Below are positions 34,101 to 61,601 of a stretch of DNA of 64,000 nucleotides, piece by piece; within the stretch, counting starts at the first letter, position 1, and every line of letters begins with the position of its first letter. Under the pieces are notes generated by a model that saw only the letters and a program-made list of their open reading frames with translations, was not told the DNA's origin and made no database searches. The stretch comes from Dryas octopetala (Eukaryota; Streptophyta; Magnoliopsida; Rosales; Rosaceae): positions 3,844,001-3,908,000 of the forward strand of contig OY992838.1 of NCBI GenBank assembly GCA_963921425.1, written 5' to 3'. The position numbers and the translations under genes were made by a program.

Positions 34101-35164
34101 AAAGGTAAAAAAAATGGTTGATGGCTTTTCTGCATCTTGTAACGTTCATGGGCTTTTAATCATTCTATATGTTTCTTGACAATTAAAGGAAAGAATGTTA
34201 GGAGAAATCTCATCATATCTTCCAAATGTGGATCTTCTACAGGTTCTTGATGTTGAGTTCCACAATGTAAAAGCCTTGTACAGACGGGCACAAGCCTACA
34301 TGGAAATTGCAGATTTGATCTTAGCTGAACTAGATGTCAAGAAAGCTCTTGAGGTTGATCCTCATAACAGGTAACTAGGAAGGCTGATTTTATGAATCCC
34401 TTAGGGCCTATTTGGTATTCTATTAAAAAAATTATATTTTTTTTTTCAAAAACCAAAAAACAAGTTTTAGTCAAGAAAACGTGTTTGGTAGACCATTTTC
34501 AAAAATAATTTTTAGAAAAAAATTAAAAAACATATCTCTTTTTAAAAACGATAAAACATCGTTTTTTCAATTTTTTTTTACACTTCCTTTTTCCTTAGCT
34601 GCCATCATTTTTATATTTTTAATTTGTTTTTTTTTCAAATTTCATACAAAACAAGTTTTTAAATTTTAAAAATTGATTTTGAAAACTCACATTTAAAAAA
34701 AAATCTTAATTCTTGAATAGGATACCAAACGGGCCCTTATTTGTACAATTTGTTTTGAAGGCGTTCTGTACTCCTTGGAGAATTGCATTTTTTATTTTCA
34801 ATTTTTCAGGGAGGTCAAGGTGATTGAGAGGAATTTGAAAAAACTTCAAGTTGAAAGCAACAAGAGGGATGCTAAGCTCTACACAAACATCTTTTGGCGT
34901 ACGACAAAGGAATCATCTTTGGCTACAAAGGTGATTGATTGCCTTTTGCATCTCATCAGCTGTTAATAATTCCAGTGACAATATTGTAAATTAGCCATCA
35001 AGATCCATCTTAACTGAGTTTCTTTACTATAATGGCAGAAATTAAAAGTCGAGAAAGTAGAGAATGAGGAAAAAGATGAGGCTGTGGCAATGGAAATAGT
35101 TGCTGATACTTCTTTGGCTTCTCCTTCTGAAAGTGGAGTTGTTGATTCTTGTAAAAAAATCTGA
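31149..35164 (+). CDS. FKBP62: ROF1/FKBP62-like multi-domain peptidyl-prolyl isomerase, 604 aa, 12 exons
   Basis: Exons: 31149-31347, 31465-31812, 31974-32054, 32147-32227, 32602-32796, 32895-32984, 33101-33276, 33739-33861, 33958-34104, 34243-34370, 34810-34930 and 35039-35164. They sum to 605 codons with stop. An acidic N-terminus is followed by KKKLLRRGLGYEVPEFGDEA and three FKBP repeats: about residues 50-155 (VHYVGTLLDGTKFES), 170-275 (KYRVALVDGTVVA...AFGEEG) and 290-390 (VRYIGRLEDGTIFE...DLAVVPP). A TPR region, about 395-540 (KKEEGNLLFKKGKYQQAGKK, LYRRAQAYMEIADL), then a basic calmodulin-binding-like stretch complete it. ROF1-type FKBPs bind HSP90 through TPRs and support heat acclimation. 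The first FKBP domain has lost key pocket residues (see findings). Intron 10 carries a Tourist-like MITE. Confidence 0.93.
34404..34736. mobile_element. 333-bp Tourist-like (PIF/Harbinger) MITE in FKBP intron 10
   Basis: The terminal inverted repeats are GGGCCTATTTGGTAT at the left and GGGCCCGTTTGGTAT as the reverse complement of the right. They are flanked by the trinucleotide TTA on both sides (34401-34403 and 34737-34739). GGSCC-start TIRs with a TTA target duplication identify the Tourist/Harbinger MITE class. The interior is A/T-homopolymer rich. It lies wholly within the intron and does not disturb splice sites. Confidence 0.8.
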
Positions 35165-36282
35165 TCATGGCTCATGAATTGTGTATGGTGCAGGGTGGTG
35201 AGAGAGGCAACTGATGAAGGTGTTAGGAATAGGAAAAAGGAAAATTAGGGTGTGTATTGTTATGCATCATATTTACAGTAATTTGAACTATTCTTTGTAC
35301 AATGAATGCATTTTTTTTTTTGGTGAGAACAATGAATGTAGTTCACAAACACGCGGATATCAATGCCTACAACAAAGTACCAGTAGCTTTGGGTGGGGTC
35401 CTTTCAATAATTTTGTCTTCTCTACTCAGTGTTCCAACCTCATAGCCATAACATTTTTTTTTTCTTCTGATTTTGTTATAAAATTAAAAATTATATGAAT
35501 TGATTTTAATTTTAGCTCTTAAATATGTTTGGTAAAATACTAAAATGATAAACAAGTGCTTTTGAAAAAATTTAAGGCCATTCCACAGCAATTTGGAGAA
35601 GCGGCCAAGAGGCAGCTTTCCAAAACTGATTCCAATGAAAGCTGCCGGTTACTTTTAATGAAACTTTTTAATACCAGTGAAACCCTCCCTTTTTATTTCG
35701 CAAATTACAACTTATGTTCTTTTCCTCTTTAATTATCTTTGTCAATAGTCAACCTATCATTGGATAATTTTGGTTATTCCATTTTTGGGTCAATTATGTA
35801 AAGTTGTAAATGTTCAATTTGAGTAATTTTTATATGGTTGTAAAGAGGAGATACATAATTTTAAACCAAATATAAGTTTGCTAGGTTTGGTGGAGTTTTG
35901 ATGCGTCTAATATCGGGCCAAAATAGAGATAAAACATAGTTTTTAATTGACACAAAATAAAAATATGTGTCATTCATTAACACGAATCAAAATTAATGTC
36001 CTGAAATGAAACCTATTTGTAAATTTTTCCTAAAAATAATACATACAAATGAAAATAATTTTTTTTAAATCAGGAAATTAATGAACAATATTTTTATCAT
36101 CATCTTTATATTAGTCATTATACATAAATACAACACTTTAACACAAAAACTTACCAAACACTTAGATACTGTTTGTTATACCCACAACACTTTTGAAAAT
36201 AAAGTTCACCAAACGCTTGACTGCTTTACTTCACAGCTGATTATTTTCATAGTACAATTGAAAGTGATTTTTCTTACAGCAC
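35165..36282. other. Region between FKBP gene and tandem array, transposon-like debris
   Basis: The FKBP 3' UTR covers the first part. From about 35520 there are motifs common in plant TIR elements (GTTTGGTAAAATACTAAAA at about 35527 and ACCAAACGCTTGACTGC at about 36208). These suggest one or more decayed non-autonomous elements. Boundaries could not be set. Confidence 0.35.
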
Positions 36283-39200
36283 AACAATTGAAATGTATCA
36301 AGAGTATAAACATGTAAAATGCCTCGAGCTACGAATTGAAATTCTCAAAGAACAACTTGGAATGCACTAAGGAACGATTTAGGATGCCCTAAGGAACGAC
36401 TTGAGATACCCTAATGAACGACTGAAAAAACTCTAGGGTATGACTTTAGAAGTGTCAAAACATGACTTGAGATGTTACTAGGTACAATTTAAAATGTATC
36501 AAGGTCATAAACATTTAAAATACTTCGTGATACGAACATAAATTCTCAATGAACGACTTAAGATGTCCTAAGGAACGACTTGAGATGCCTTAGGGAACAA
36601 CTTGAGAAACTCTATGGTATGACTTTAGAAGTGTCAAAACATGACTTGATATGTCATTAGGTAGAAATTAAATGCATCAAGTGTATAAACATTTAAAATG
36701 TCTCGAGCTACGAACGTATATTTTCAAGTAACGATTTGTGATGTCTTAAGGAACGACATTAGATGCCCTAATGATCGACTTAAGAAACTATAGGGTATGA
36801 CTTTAGAAGTTTCAAAACATAACTTGGGATGTTACTAAGTACAATTTGAAATGCATCAAGGGTATAAACATTTAAAATGCCTTGAGTTACAAACTGAAAT
36901 TCTCAATGAATGACTTGGGTTGCCATAAGGAACGACTCTAGAAATCCAAGGGTATGACTTAATAAATGTCAAAACATGACTTAAGATGTAAATAGGTACA
37001 ATCTGAAATGCATCAATGGTATAAACATTAACAATGCTTCGAGGTACGAACTGAAATTCTCAACAAACTACTTATGATGGCCTAAGGAACTACATAAGAT
37101 GCCCTAAGGAACGACTTAAGTTGCCCTTATGAACTACTTGAGAAACTATAGGGTATGACTTTAGAAATGTTTAAACTTGACTTGGGATGTCATTAGGTAT
37201 AATTTGAAATACATCAAGGGTATAAACACTTAGAATTTTCAAGAAACGACTTTAGATACCCTAAGGAACGACTTAAGATATTCTAAAGAACGACTAGTGA
37301 AACTATAGGGTATGACTTTAAAAGTGTCAAAACTTGACTTAAGATGTTACTAAGTACAATTTGAAATGCATCAAGAGTATAAACATTTAAAATGTCTCGA
37401 GGTACGAACTGAAATTCTCAATGAACGACTTGAGATGCGCTAAGGAACGACTTGAGATGCCCTCAGGAACGACTTGAGATGCCCTCAGGAACGACTCTAG
37501 AAACTCTAGGATATGACTTTAGAAGTGTTAAAACATAACTTAAGATGTCACTAGATACAATCTGAAATGCATCCAGGCTATAAATATTTAAAATGCTTCA
37601 AGCTACGAACTGCAATTTTCAAGGAATGACTTGAGATGCTCTAAGGAACGACTTGAGATGCCTTAAGGAACGACTTGAGAAACTTTAGGGTATGACTTTA
37701 GAAGTGTCAAAACATGACTTGGGATGTCACTAGGTACAATTTAAAATGCATTAAGTGTATAAACATTTAAAATGCCTCGAGCTACGGACTGAAATTCTCT
37801 ATGAACGACTTGAGATGCCCTAAGGAACAACTTGAGATGCCCTAAGGAACGACTTGAGATACTTTAGTGTATGACTATAGAAGTGTTAAAATATGACTTA
37901 GGATGTCACTAAATACAATTTGAAATATATTTAAGGTATAAACATTTAAAATGCCTTAAGTTACGAACTGAAATTCTCAAGGAACGACTTGAGATGCCTG
38001 AAGGAACGACTTAAGTTGCCCTTAGGAACTACTTGAAAAACTCTGGGGTATGACTCTAGAAGTGTTTAAAGATGACTTGGGATGTCACTATGTACAATTT
38101 GAAATACATCAAGGGTTTAAACAATTAAAATTTTCAAGAAACGACTTGAGATGCCCTAAGGAACGAGTTAAGGTGCTCTAAAGAACGACTAGAGAAACTC
38201 TAGGGTATGACTTTTGAAGTGTCAAAACATGACTTGAGATGTTACTAGGTACAATTTAAAATGCATCAAGGGTATAAACATTTAAAATGTCTCGAGTCAC
38301 GAACTGAAATTCTTAAGGAACGACTTGGGATGCTCTAAGGAACGACTTGAAATGCTCTAAAGAACGACTTGGAATGTTCTAAGGAACGGCCCTATAAACT
38401 CTTGGGTATGACTTTAGAAGTGTTAAAACATAACTTGAGATGTCACTAGATACAATTTGAAATGCATCCGGAGTATAAACACTTAAAATTTTCAAGAAAC
38501 GACTTGGGATGCCCTAAGGAACGACTTAAGATACTTTAAAGAACGACTAGAGAAACTCTAGGGTATGACTTTAGAAGTGTCAAAACATGACTTGAGATGT
38601 TATTAGGTACAATTTGAAATGCATCAAGGGTTAAACATTTAAAATGTCTCGAGTTACGAACTGAAATTCTAAGAAACGACTTGGGATGCCCTAAGGAATG
38701 ACTCTAGAGACTCTAGGGTATGACTTTAGAAGTATCAAAACATAACTTGAGATGTCACTAGATATAATTTGAAATTTATCCAGGATATAAACATTTACAA
38801 TGCTTCGAGCTACGAACTGCAATTTGCAAGGAGTGACTTGAGATGCTCTAAGGAACGACTTGAGATGCCTTAAAGAACGACTTGAGAAACTTTAGGGTAT
38901 GATTTTAGAAGTGTCGAAACATGACTTGAGATGTCACTAGGTACAATTTAAAATACATCAAGTGTATAAATATTTAAAATGTCTCAAGTTACGAACTGAA
39001 ATTTTCGTGGAACGACTTGAGATGCCGTAAGGAACGACTTCAGAAACTCTAGGGTATGACTTTAGAAGTGTCAAAACATGACTTGAGAGGGTACTAGGTA
39101 CAATTTGAAATGCATCAAGGGTATAAACATTTAAAATGTCTCGAGCTACGAACTGAAATTCTCAAGAGACGACTTTAGATGCCTTAAGGAACGACTTGAG

Positions 39201-39912
39201 ATAACTTAAGGAACAACTCTAGAAACTCTAGGGTATGACTTTAGAAGTGTTAAAATATAATCTGAGATGTCATTAAATAGAATTTGAAATTCATGCAGGG
39301 TATAAACATTTACAATGCTTCGAGCTAGAAACTACAATTTTCAAGGAACGACTTGAGATGCTCTAAGGAACGACTTGAGATGCCTTAAGGAACGACTTGA
39401 GAAACTTTAGGGTCTGACTTTAGAAGTGTCAAAACATGACTTGAGATGTTACTAGGTTCAATTTGAAATGTATCAAGGGTATAAACATTTAAAATGCTTC
39501 GAGTTACGAACTGAAATTATCAAGGAACGACTTGAGATGCCCTAAGGAACGACTTGAGAAACTATAGGGTATGACTTTAGAAGTGTCAAAACATGACTTG
39601 AAGTGTCACTATGTATAATTTGAAATGCATTTAAGGTATAAATATTTAAAATGTCTCGAGATACGAATTGAAAAGGAACGACTTGAGATGCCCTAAGGAA
39701 CGATTTGAGATGTTCTAAGGAACGACTTGAGAAACGTACTCTAGGGTATAACTTTAGAAGTGTCAAAACATTACTTGGGATGTTACTAGGTAAAATGTGA
39801 AATGCATAAAGGGTATAAATATTTAAAATTCTTTGAGCTACGAACTGAAATTTTCAAGGAACGACTTGAATTGTCCTAAGGAATAACTTGAGATACCCTA
39901 TAAAACAACTCT
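36283..39912. repeat. Higher-order tandem array: 22-bp monomers in 157/179/201-bp units
   Basis: Twenty copies of the anchor (G)GGTATGACTTTAGAAGT occur from 36439 to 39747. Successive spacings are 179, 178, 157, 201, 157, 201, 179, 179, 179, 157, 201, 157, 155, 179, 157, 179, 179, 157 and 177. The step between classes is 22 bp. A typical unit splits into about eight diverged 22-mers: CTAAGGAACGACTTGAGATG(CC), the same ending GAAACT, CTAGGGTATGACTTTAGAAG(TG), TCAAAACATGACTTGAGATG(T), CTAGGTACAATTTGAAATGC, CAAGGGTATAAACATTTAAA, CGAGCTACGAACTGAAATTC and CAAGGAACGACTTGAGATG. The unit lengths are therefore 7, 8 or 9 monomers. Neither 22 nor 179 is a multiple of three, and no long frame spans it, so it is not a protein repeat. 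Confidence 0.95.
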
Positions 39913-40372
39913 TAGCCATAATTTTTTGTTCTTATTTTGTTTTGAATTAAGAAGGAAAGTGGGAAAGATGAAAGAGGCAAACAAACGGAAGGAGAACAGA
40001 TTAAATATATATTTTTAATTTGATTTTGATTTTCGTTTTATAAACTATCTTTTGTATTTTTGCTGTCTCTTTCTTTCTTAAATAAAAACATAAATCAACT
40101 TATTATTTCCTTGTCAGTCTAGTTTTTTTTACTTGTTTTCTTTCTATCGGGTTCCATATGATGGTTGAATAATATTTAGTTATGAGTCTGTCGTTGCTTT
40201 CATTATCATGCACCTCCCATTTTAGGCCACAGACTTTTTAAGCCACTGTATTCACAATAAGACCGCACGTTGAGGTTGAGTTTCATATTACATATACTTG
40301 TAGCAGTAGTACTAGAACCGTAGAATGTAGTACACTGTTACACATAGAAAAGGACATTGAATATCAAATCCC

Positions 40373-43300
40373 ATGGCTGCAGGGCTTTCTTCTCTTGGCC
40401 ATAATCGTATGCTGCTTCTACTTCTAGTTCTACTTCTTTCACAGGTTTGCACACAGCTGCTTGCAGCCTCTCACTCATCAGTGGTTAAGTTTCTTCCTGG
40501 GATCCAGGGACCTCTTCCTTTCCAACTCGAAACCGGGTATGTGTATATATACAAACCTCTCCCATTAAGGGATCCTCAAACAATTTAATTGAAGGGATTT
40601 GTCTATTTTTTACGTCTATATTCAAAATTATTTTTGCAAAAAATTAAACAAATCGAAAACCATTAAACTATCAAACTTTGATTAAATAAATAGATGAATA
40701 AAATAATTTCAAACAATATATATATATATATATAGTAATGTTCAGTCGGTTACTATGAAGTAAGAAATTTATTATACATATTCATGTTAGTTGTGAATTG
40801 TCTGTAGGTATGTGGGAGTGGGGGAATCAGAAGCAGAGGAGGTGCAGCTTTTCTACTACTTGGTGAAGTCGGAGAGGAACCCGGAAGAGGATCCTCTACT
40901 GCTTTGGCTAACTGGTGGTCCTGGTTGCTCTTCCCTCACCGCCCTTTTCTTTGAAATAGGTAACCACTACTACCTAGCTAACACAACCAACATTGCTACC
41001 CAATTCGCTATGCATGGAATAATTTGTACCACATAGTGACTCTAAAAAGTTTAGAAGAAAACAACTTAGTATAAACGAGTCTCACCTCTATCAGATATAT
41101 GGTACATAGTGTAGTCTTAAAATGTAACCCTTTAACATTTACTCCTTTGCTATAAATATATGGAAACATTCACTATACATAAGTCATAAAGAGAATAATC
41201 AAACGTAACAGGGGACCACATCCACAAGTATCATTTTGATTTAGTTTTTGTTTGATACTTAAAATTTAAATGAGGCTTTCTTTTTAACAGTCCAAGAGCT
41301 AGCTAGGCTTAGACACTGTACTTTGATTCTTTCACAGAGACTGCATGCATTAATTGACCTCTCTTCATTTTGTAGGTCCTTTGAACTTTAAAATAGAGCA
41401 GTACAATGGCAGTTTACCTACCTTAATCTTAAACCCACATTCATGGACAAAGGTGATCATAATAATAGTCCATCTATACTAAAAATCATCATAGCAATAC
41501 CTTAATTTAGAAGAAAAATACTCCTTTTTACTTATATATATATTATATATATGGCATTGTGAATTTGGAATTGAATGGCAGGTATCTAGCATAATTTTCC
41601 TAGACTCCCCAGTTGGCACTGGTTTTTCCTATGCAACAACTTCATTTGCTTCTCAGCCAGGTGATTTGGAACAAGTGCAACATGCCCTCCAATTCCTAAG
41701 GAAGGTATGCAAATTTTAGTACAACAATTGATTTGGGGTCTTAATGATCTGATCTGATTGTAGACGAAACAAAACTATCCAACCCCTTACACCTCAATAC
41801 CTCATAGACAAGGTTTTTAGTTTTAAGCTTTTGATCAATGACATGTTGATCTAGCTTATAGCACAATTAGTGGTTCTATGTTAGAAAGAATTGCTTATAA
41901 GTTTTCTTCTTCTTATGAATTTGTTCAATTGCACTTTGTAGTGGCTGGTTGATCACCCAGAATTCATGTCGAATCCTGTCTTTATCGGTGGGGATTCATA
42001 TTCTGGCATTCCTGTCCCTGTTCTTGTCCAGCAAATCTCAAATGGTATGCAAATAACGGCTAGTTAATTTGATATGTATGTGAAAATGGGAAACACAAAA
42101 ACATAGAATACAGCTGCAATTAATGGTTGTGATCAACTGATCAACAGCCTTTTAAAAAGAAATGAATGGGAGTGATGGAAAATTTGGCAGTGCAGGTAAT
42201 GAAGAAGGCATTAAACCGATGATAAATATCCAGGTTTTTAATTATACTTCACTTGATCTCCTATTGCTTCTTTGTGATTGGAATTTTATGTCACAATTAA
42301 GCACAACCATGTCACTGATATAATTAAAACAGGAAAATGGATGGAAGATTAGGAAAGCAGTACTTGATGATCAATGAGTTTCTACAGTTAAATAATTAAT
42401 GTAGTGGTTTCCAAATGGTTAATTGCAGGGTTACATACTTGGGAACCCAGTAACAGTGCGATCAGATGAAGTGAATTCAGCAATCCCATTTGCTCATGGA
42501 ATGGGACTTATTTCTGATGAACTATACCAGGTACGTACTGATTTAATCTCCTACCATCATTCAACCAAAAAATCAAAAATAAGAAAACAAGAAACTATAA
42601 TATTATTGTAAAACAAAAAGATGATTAACTTTAATTTGGCATTATCCAGTCCTTGCTGAGAAGTTGCAGAGGAGATTATCAAAACATAGACTCTAGTAAT
42701 GCAGAGTGTTTGAAAGATATGCAGGCTTATGATAAGGTATACATGAAACCCTAACATTAATTTTTTTAACCTCTACATCTTACTTATCTTCCTAAAATAG
42801 ATTTCATATCATACAGTGTTACAATATTGTCTATCTATTATACAGTGTACTTCAGAAATTAATCGGGCACATATTTTGGAACGATACTGCAGTGGTCTCA
42901 TTGCCCCAAAGCCAAAAGAGATGCTTGGTAAAAGAAGATATCTCAATGACAACTATCATATGTTCCTCCCTTCGGAATCGCCTCTTCCTACACTAGGCTG
43001 TCGCGTAACTTCCCTTATCTGTTTTATTAAATCACTAAATTTTGTTCGCCAAATAATGCGATATTGTTTCATTTGTTCAAATCTAATTTATTTCTAATAT
43101 ATAAGATATTGATATATGTAATGACGAATTTTGCCGTTTTCTGAATATAGAGTTATGGTTATTTGCTTTCACAATATTGGACCAATGATCCTTACGTCTA
43201 CAAAGCCCTTCACATACAAGAGGTACGATTAGGGTGATACTAAAAAAAGATTTAAGAAGGTAAAAGTTAGACGGAGATGACATGCGACATGAATCTAGTG

Positions 43301-44000
43301 CTGCAGGGAAGTATAGGGAAATGGCAAAGATGCAACTACGATATGCCTTATAACCATGACGTTCTCAGCAGCTTTCAGTACCATGTAAAGCTTAGTGACA
43401 AAGGGCTCTATCGCTCTTTAATATACAGGTGTGAGATCGAATTGAGATCATATATATAAATATACACTCTATTTTTTGATATTTAAGTGTCGTTTAATTA
43501 ATTAATTCTTACACTTTATTTTCTTTGTTTTCATTAATTCCAGTGGAGACCATGACATGTTGGTGCCATTCTTGGCCACACAAGCATGGATTAGATCCTT
43601 AAATTATTCCATTACTGATGACTGGAGACCATGGATTGTCCAAGGTCAAATTGCAGGGTAAGTACTCACATTATGTATATCACACTTTCAAACTTTGATT
43701 TTGGGATTGAGTTAATGGGAATTACTTTAATTTTGGGACGTAGTTATACAAGGACCTATTCGAATAAGATGACGTATGCGACCGCGAAGGCAAGATCATT
43801 TGTTTCAATTTTTTTACTCACTCAGAATGTGACAAGAAGATTCACATTCAATCAGTTGTCTCGATTCAATTCAATCTTTTTATTTTATTTTTTTTGTTTG
43901 GTTATATTTGGTGCAGGGGGCAGGACACACAGCTCCTGAGTACAAGGGGGAAGAATGTCTGAATATGTTTACAAGGTGGATATTTGGGGATCCCCTGTAA
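40373..44000 (+). CDS. Serine carboxypeptidase-like protein (SCPL, clade I), 480 aa, 14 exons
   Basis: Exons: 40373-40536, 40808-40959, 41376-41452, 41582-41704, 41942-42044, 42196-42233, 42429-42530, 42650-42736, 42846-43004, 43151-43222, 43307-43428, 43544-43657, 43744-43789 and 43917-44000, which gives 481 codons with stop. The start [20 protein letters not shown] gives a signal peptide, then [30 protein letters not shown] supplies the oxyanion hole. The triad is Ser191 (GGDSYSG), an Asp in the GDHD motif (401-404) and His457 ([10 protein letters not shown]). Intact S10-family enzymes of this clade act in the vacuole or secretory route as peptidases or, often, as acyltransferases using acyl-glucose esters. 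The sequence does not decide which. The last intron (43790-43916) has a GC rather than a GT donor (AAG|GCAAGA). It converges with ECA3, 529 bp between stop codons. Confidence 0.92.
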
Positions 44001-44529
44001 TTATCTTTCAAAGGTTCCTCAGTGCAGAGCGAATTTGTGCAGAATGTGAGAGAGCATGTCATTATGCCTTTGTATTACAATGCCATCAATCAACAAAAGC
44101 AATTATGTTGCTAATCAGGTTTATATTTGACGAAATCCAGAGAGAGGGTCCCATGCCCAAAACCCAGCACTAGAAGAAAGAATGTGACGAAAAAAAAGTA
44201 ATGCTATAAAAAGCCACATGACTAATGAGCCATCTCTGCTATTTGTTCCTCTGACATTTTGTTTTTGGGGTATTTTCCCCTTCATATAAGGGCCTTTTTG
44301 GCACGTAATTTGCTTACAAAAAAGCAAAATGAGGGTAAGAGTGTTTATAACAGTACAAGATTGGATACGACCGACTTCTGCAAGGTTATCCACGCTCCTC
44401 TATCTTGGCAAAGCATCTGAATGAGTAACCATCATGAATCCATGGTTCCTCTTATATGTTGAAGGATGACAAAACATAGGCTTCACAAGGAATTTATCTC
44501 CAACATTTGGGTCACATAAAGCTCCATTT
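44001..44529. other. Convergent 3' region of SCPL and ECA3 genes
   Basis: Both genes end here (SCPL stop 44000 on +, ECA3 stop 44530 on -), so the stretch should hold both 3' UTRs. No separate gene is seen; the frame at 44121-44393 lies inside this UTR space. Confidence 0.5.
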
Positions 44530-60396
<15,867 letters not shown>

Positions 60397-61601
60397 TCAG
60401 GGCGTGATCGGAGACGAAGCCTTTGGAACTTGTTCTTCTTCGTCTTCTTCTTTCCTGTTTTCTTACTTCAGCTCTCTGTGACTGTGTGTGTGTAACTGTG
60501 TAACTGTTGTGTATCAGCTCGTGGGCGTTGGCTAAGATCTAAAACAAAGGCGAAAAAAGGGAGTTCATTTTCACGCTTTGGATTTGGAGCGAGACGTTAA
60601 GTTTAAGTAACTTTCTGAGTTCTGTCCGGCCTTACGTTTTGTTAGCCCTTGTTGACCACGCGAGTCACGATTTTAAAGCCCATTATATAATTGTCGCTAC
60701 GCAGCGTATTAAGCGATTGTGACAACTTGGGCCTCGACCCACTGACTTGGGCCTTGGCCCATATGAAATAAATACTTCCTGGCATGGGCTTTGGCACGTA
60801 ATACATGTTGCACGTAAGAAAAGAAGAAGATGAGTTATAAGTTTTGAGGATGTGAAGTTGTTAGTCAAAGTGAATTGGGGTGATGGACATGTGAGAGCAT
60901 CCAAAGAAAAGAAAAGGCGATACATACTAAAATTAGGTTTTTTTTTTTTTTTTTTTTGCCATAAAAAAATTAGGTTTTTTAAATAGAGATATTGTACAAT
61001 TTTTTGAAACTATATGATATAACGATTTAAGCATAATACAATTAATTATAAGTATACATGAAATAAGTTATTTTTGAAATACCTTAGGTTTAGCACGATA
61101 TACACGCCCATTATCAGTCGTCTAATGTCCACTAATAATTAATTACGCTTTCAATAAGTTCATAAAGCTATATGTATTTAGAGTTTTGCTCAATAATTAA
61201 TTTTTCTTTTCAAACTTTTCTATTTGCCCAAGGTAAAAGGTAAAAAATTTGTGATTTTTTTTAATTCCATGATTCATTATATGATGTAAAGATAAATTTT
61301 TGAAACTTATGATACGGGTGTATTGATTAAATGTATGGGCCTGAATAGCAATCCACACATGCCATGCTAAACCCGGTTCGATCGAAAGGGTCCGGTCCAC
61401 ATGTAGCAAGACCTACACTCAACTTCGGCGCTTAAACCCTCAAAAACCTAAACTTGTTTACGCATCGCCTTCTCTTCTCTTTCTGATGCCCCTCACATCA
61501 TCTCCCTCACACTGCTCTGACAGTCACTCATACAACCACAAACTCAGAAGAACACCAAGCCCTAATCTATAAACCCTAATCTTCTGCAGGGCTGCGCGAA
61601 C
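60397..61601. promoter_or_regulatory. Divergent promoter region between ECA3 (-) and UTP4 (+)
   Basis: The start codons are 1205 bp apart, head to head. On the ECA3 side a cluster of site II-like motifs lies at 60728-60733 and 60748-60753 (TGGGCC) and 60756-60761 (GGCCCA). On the UTP4 side a perfect telo box AAACCCTAA lies at 61571-61579, 23 bp before the ATG, with related CCTAAAC/AAACCCT motifs just upstream. Telo boxes and site II elements are typical of plant ribosome-biogenesis promoters, which fits UTP4. A T-run at about 60941-60957 and AT-rich DNA separate the two sides. Confidence 0.6.

Noticed and set aside
39542-39766. Open frame inside the tandem array that looks like a repeat protein
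   Set aside because: The monomer (22 bp) and unit (157/179/201 bp) lengths do not keep a frame, and stops appear in neighbouring units; the frame is a chance opening.
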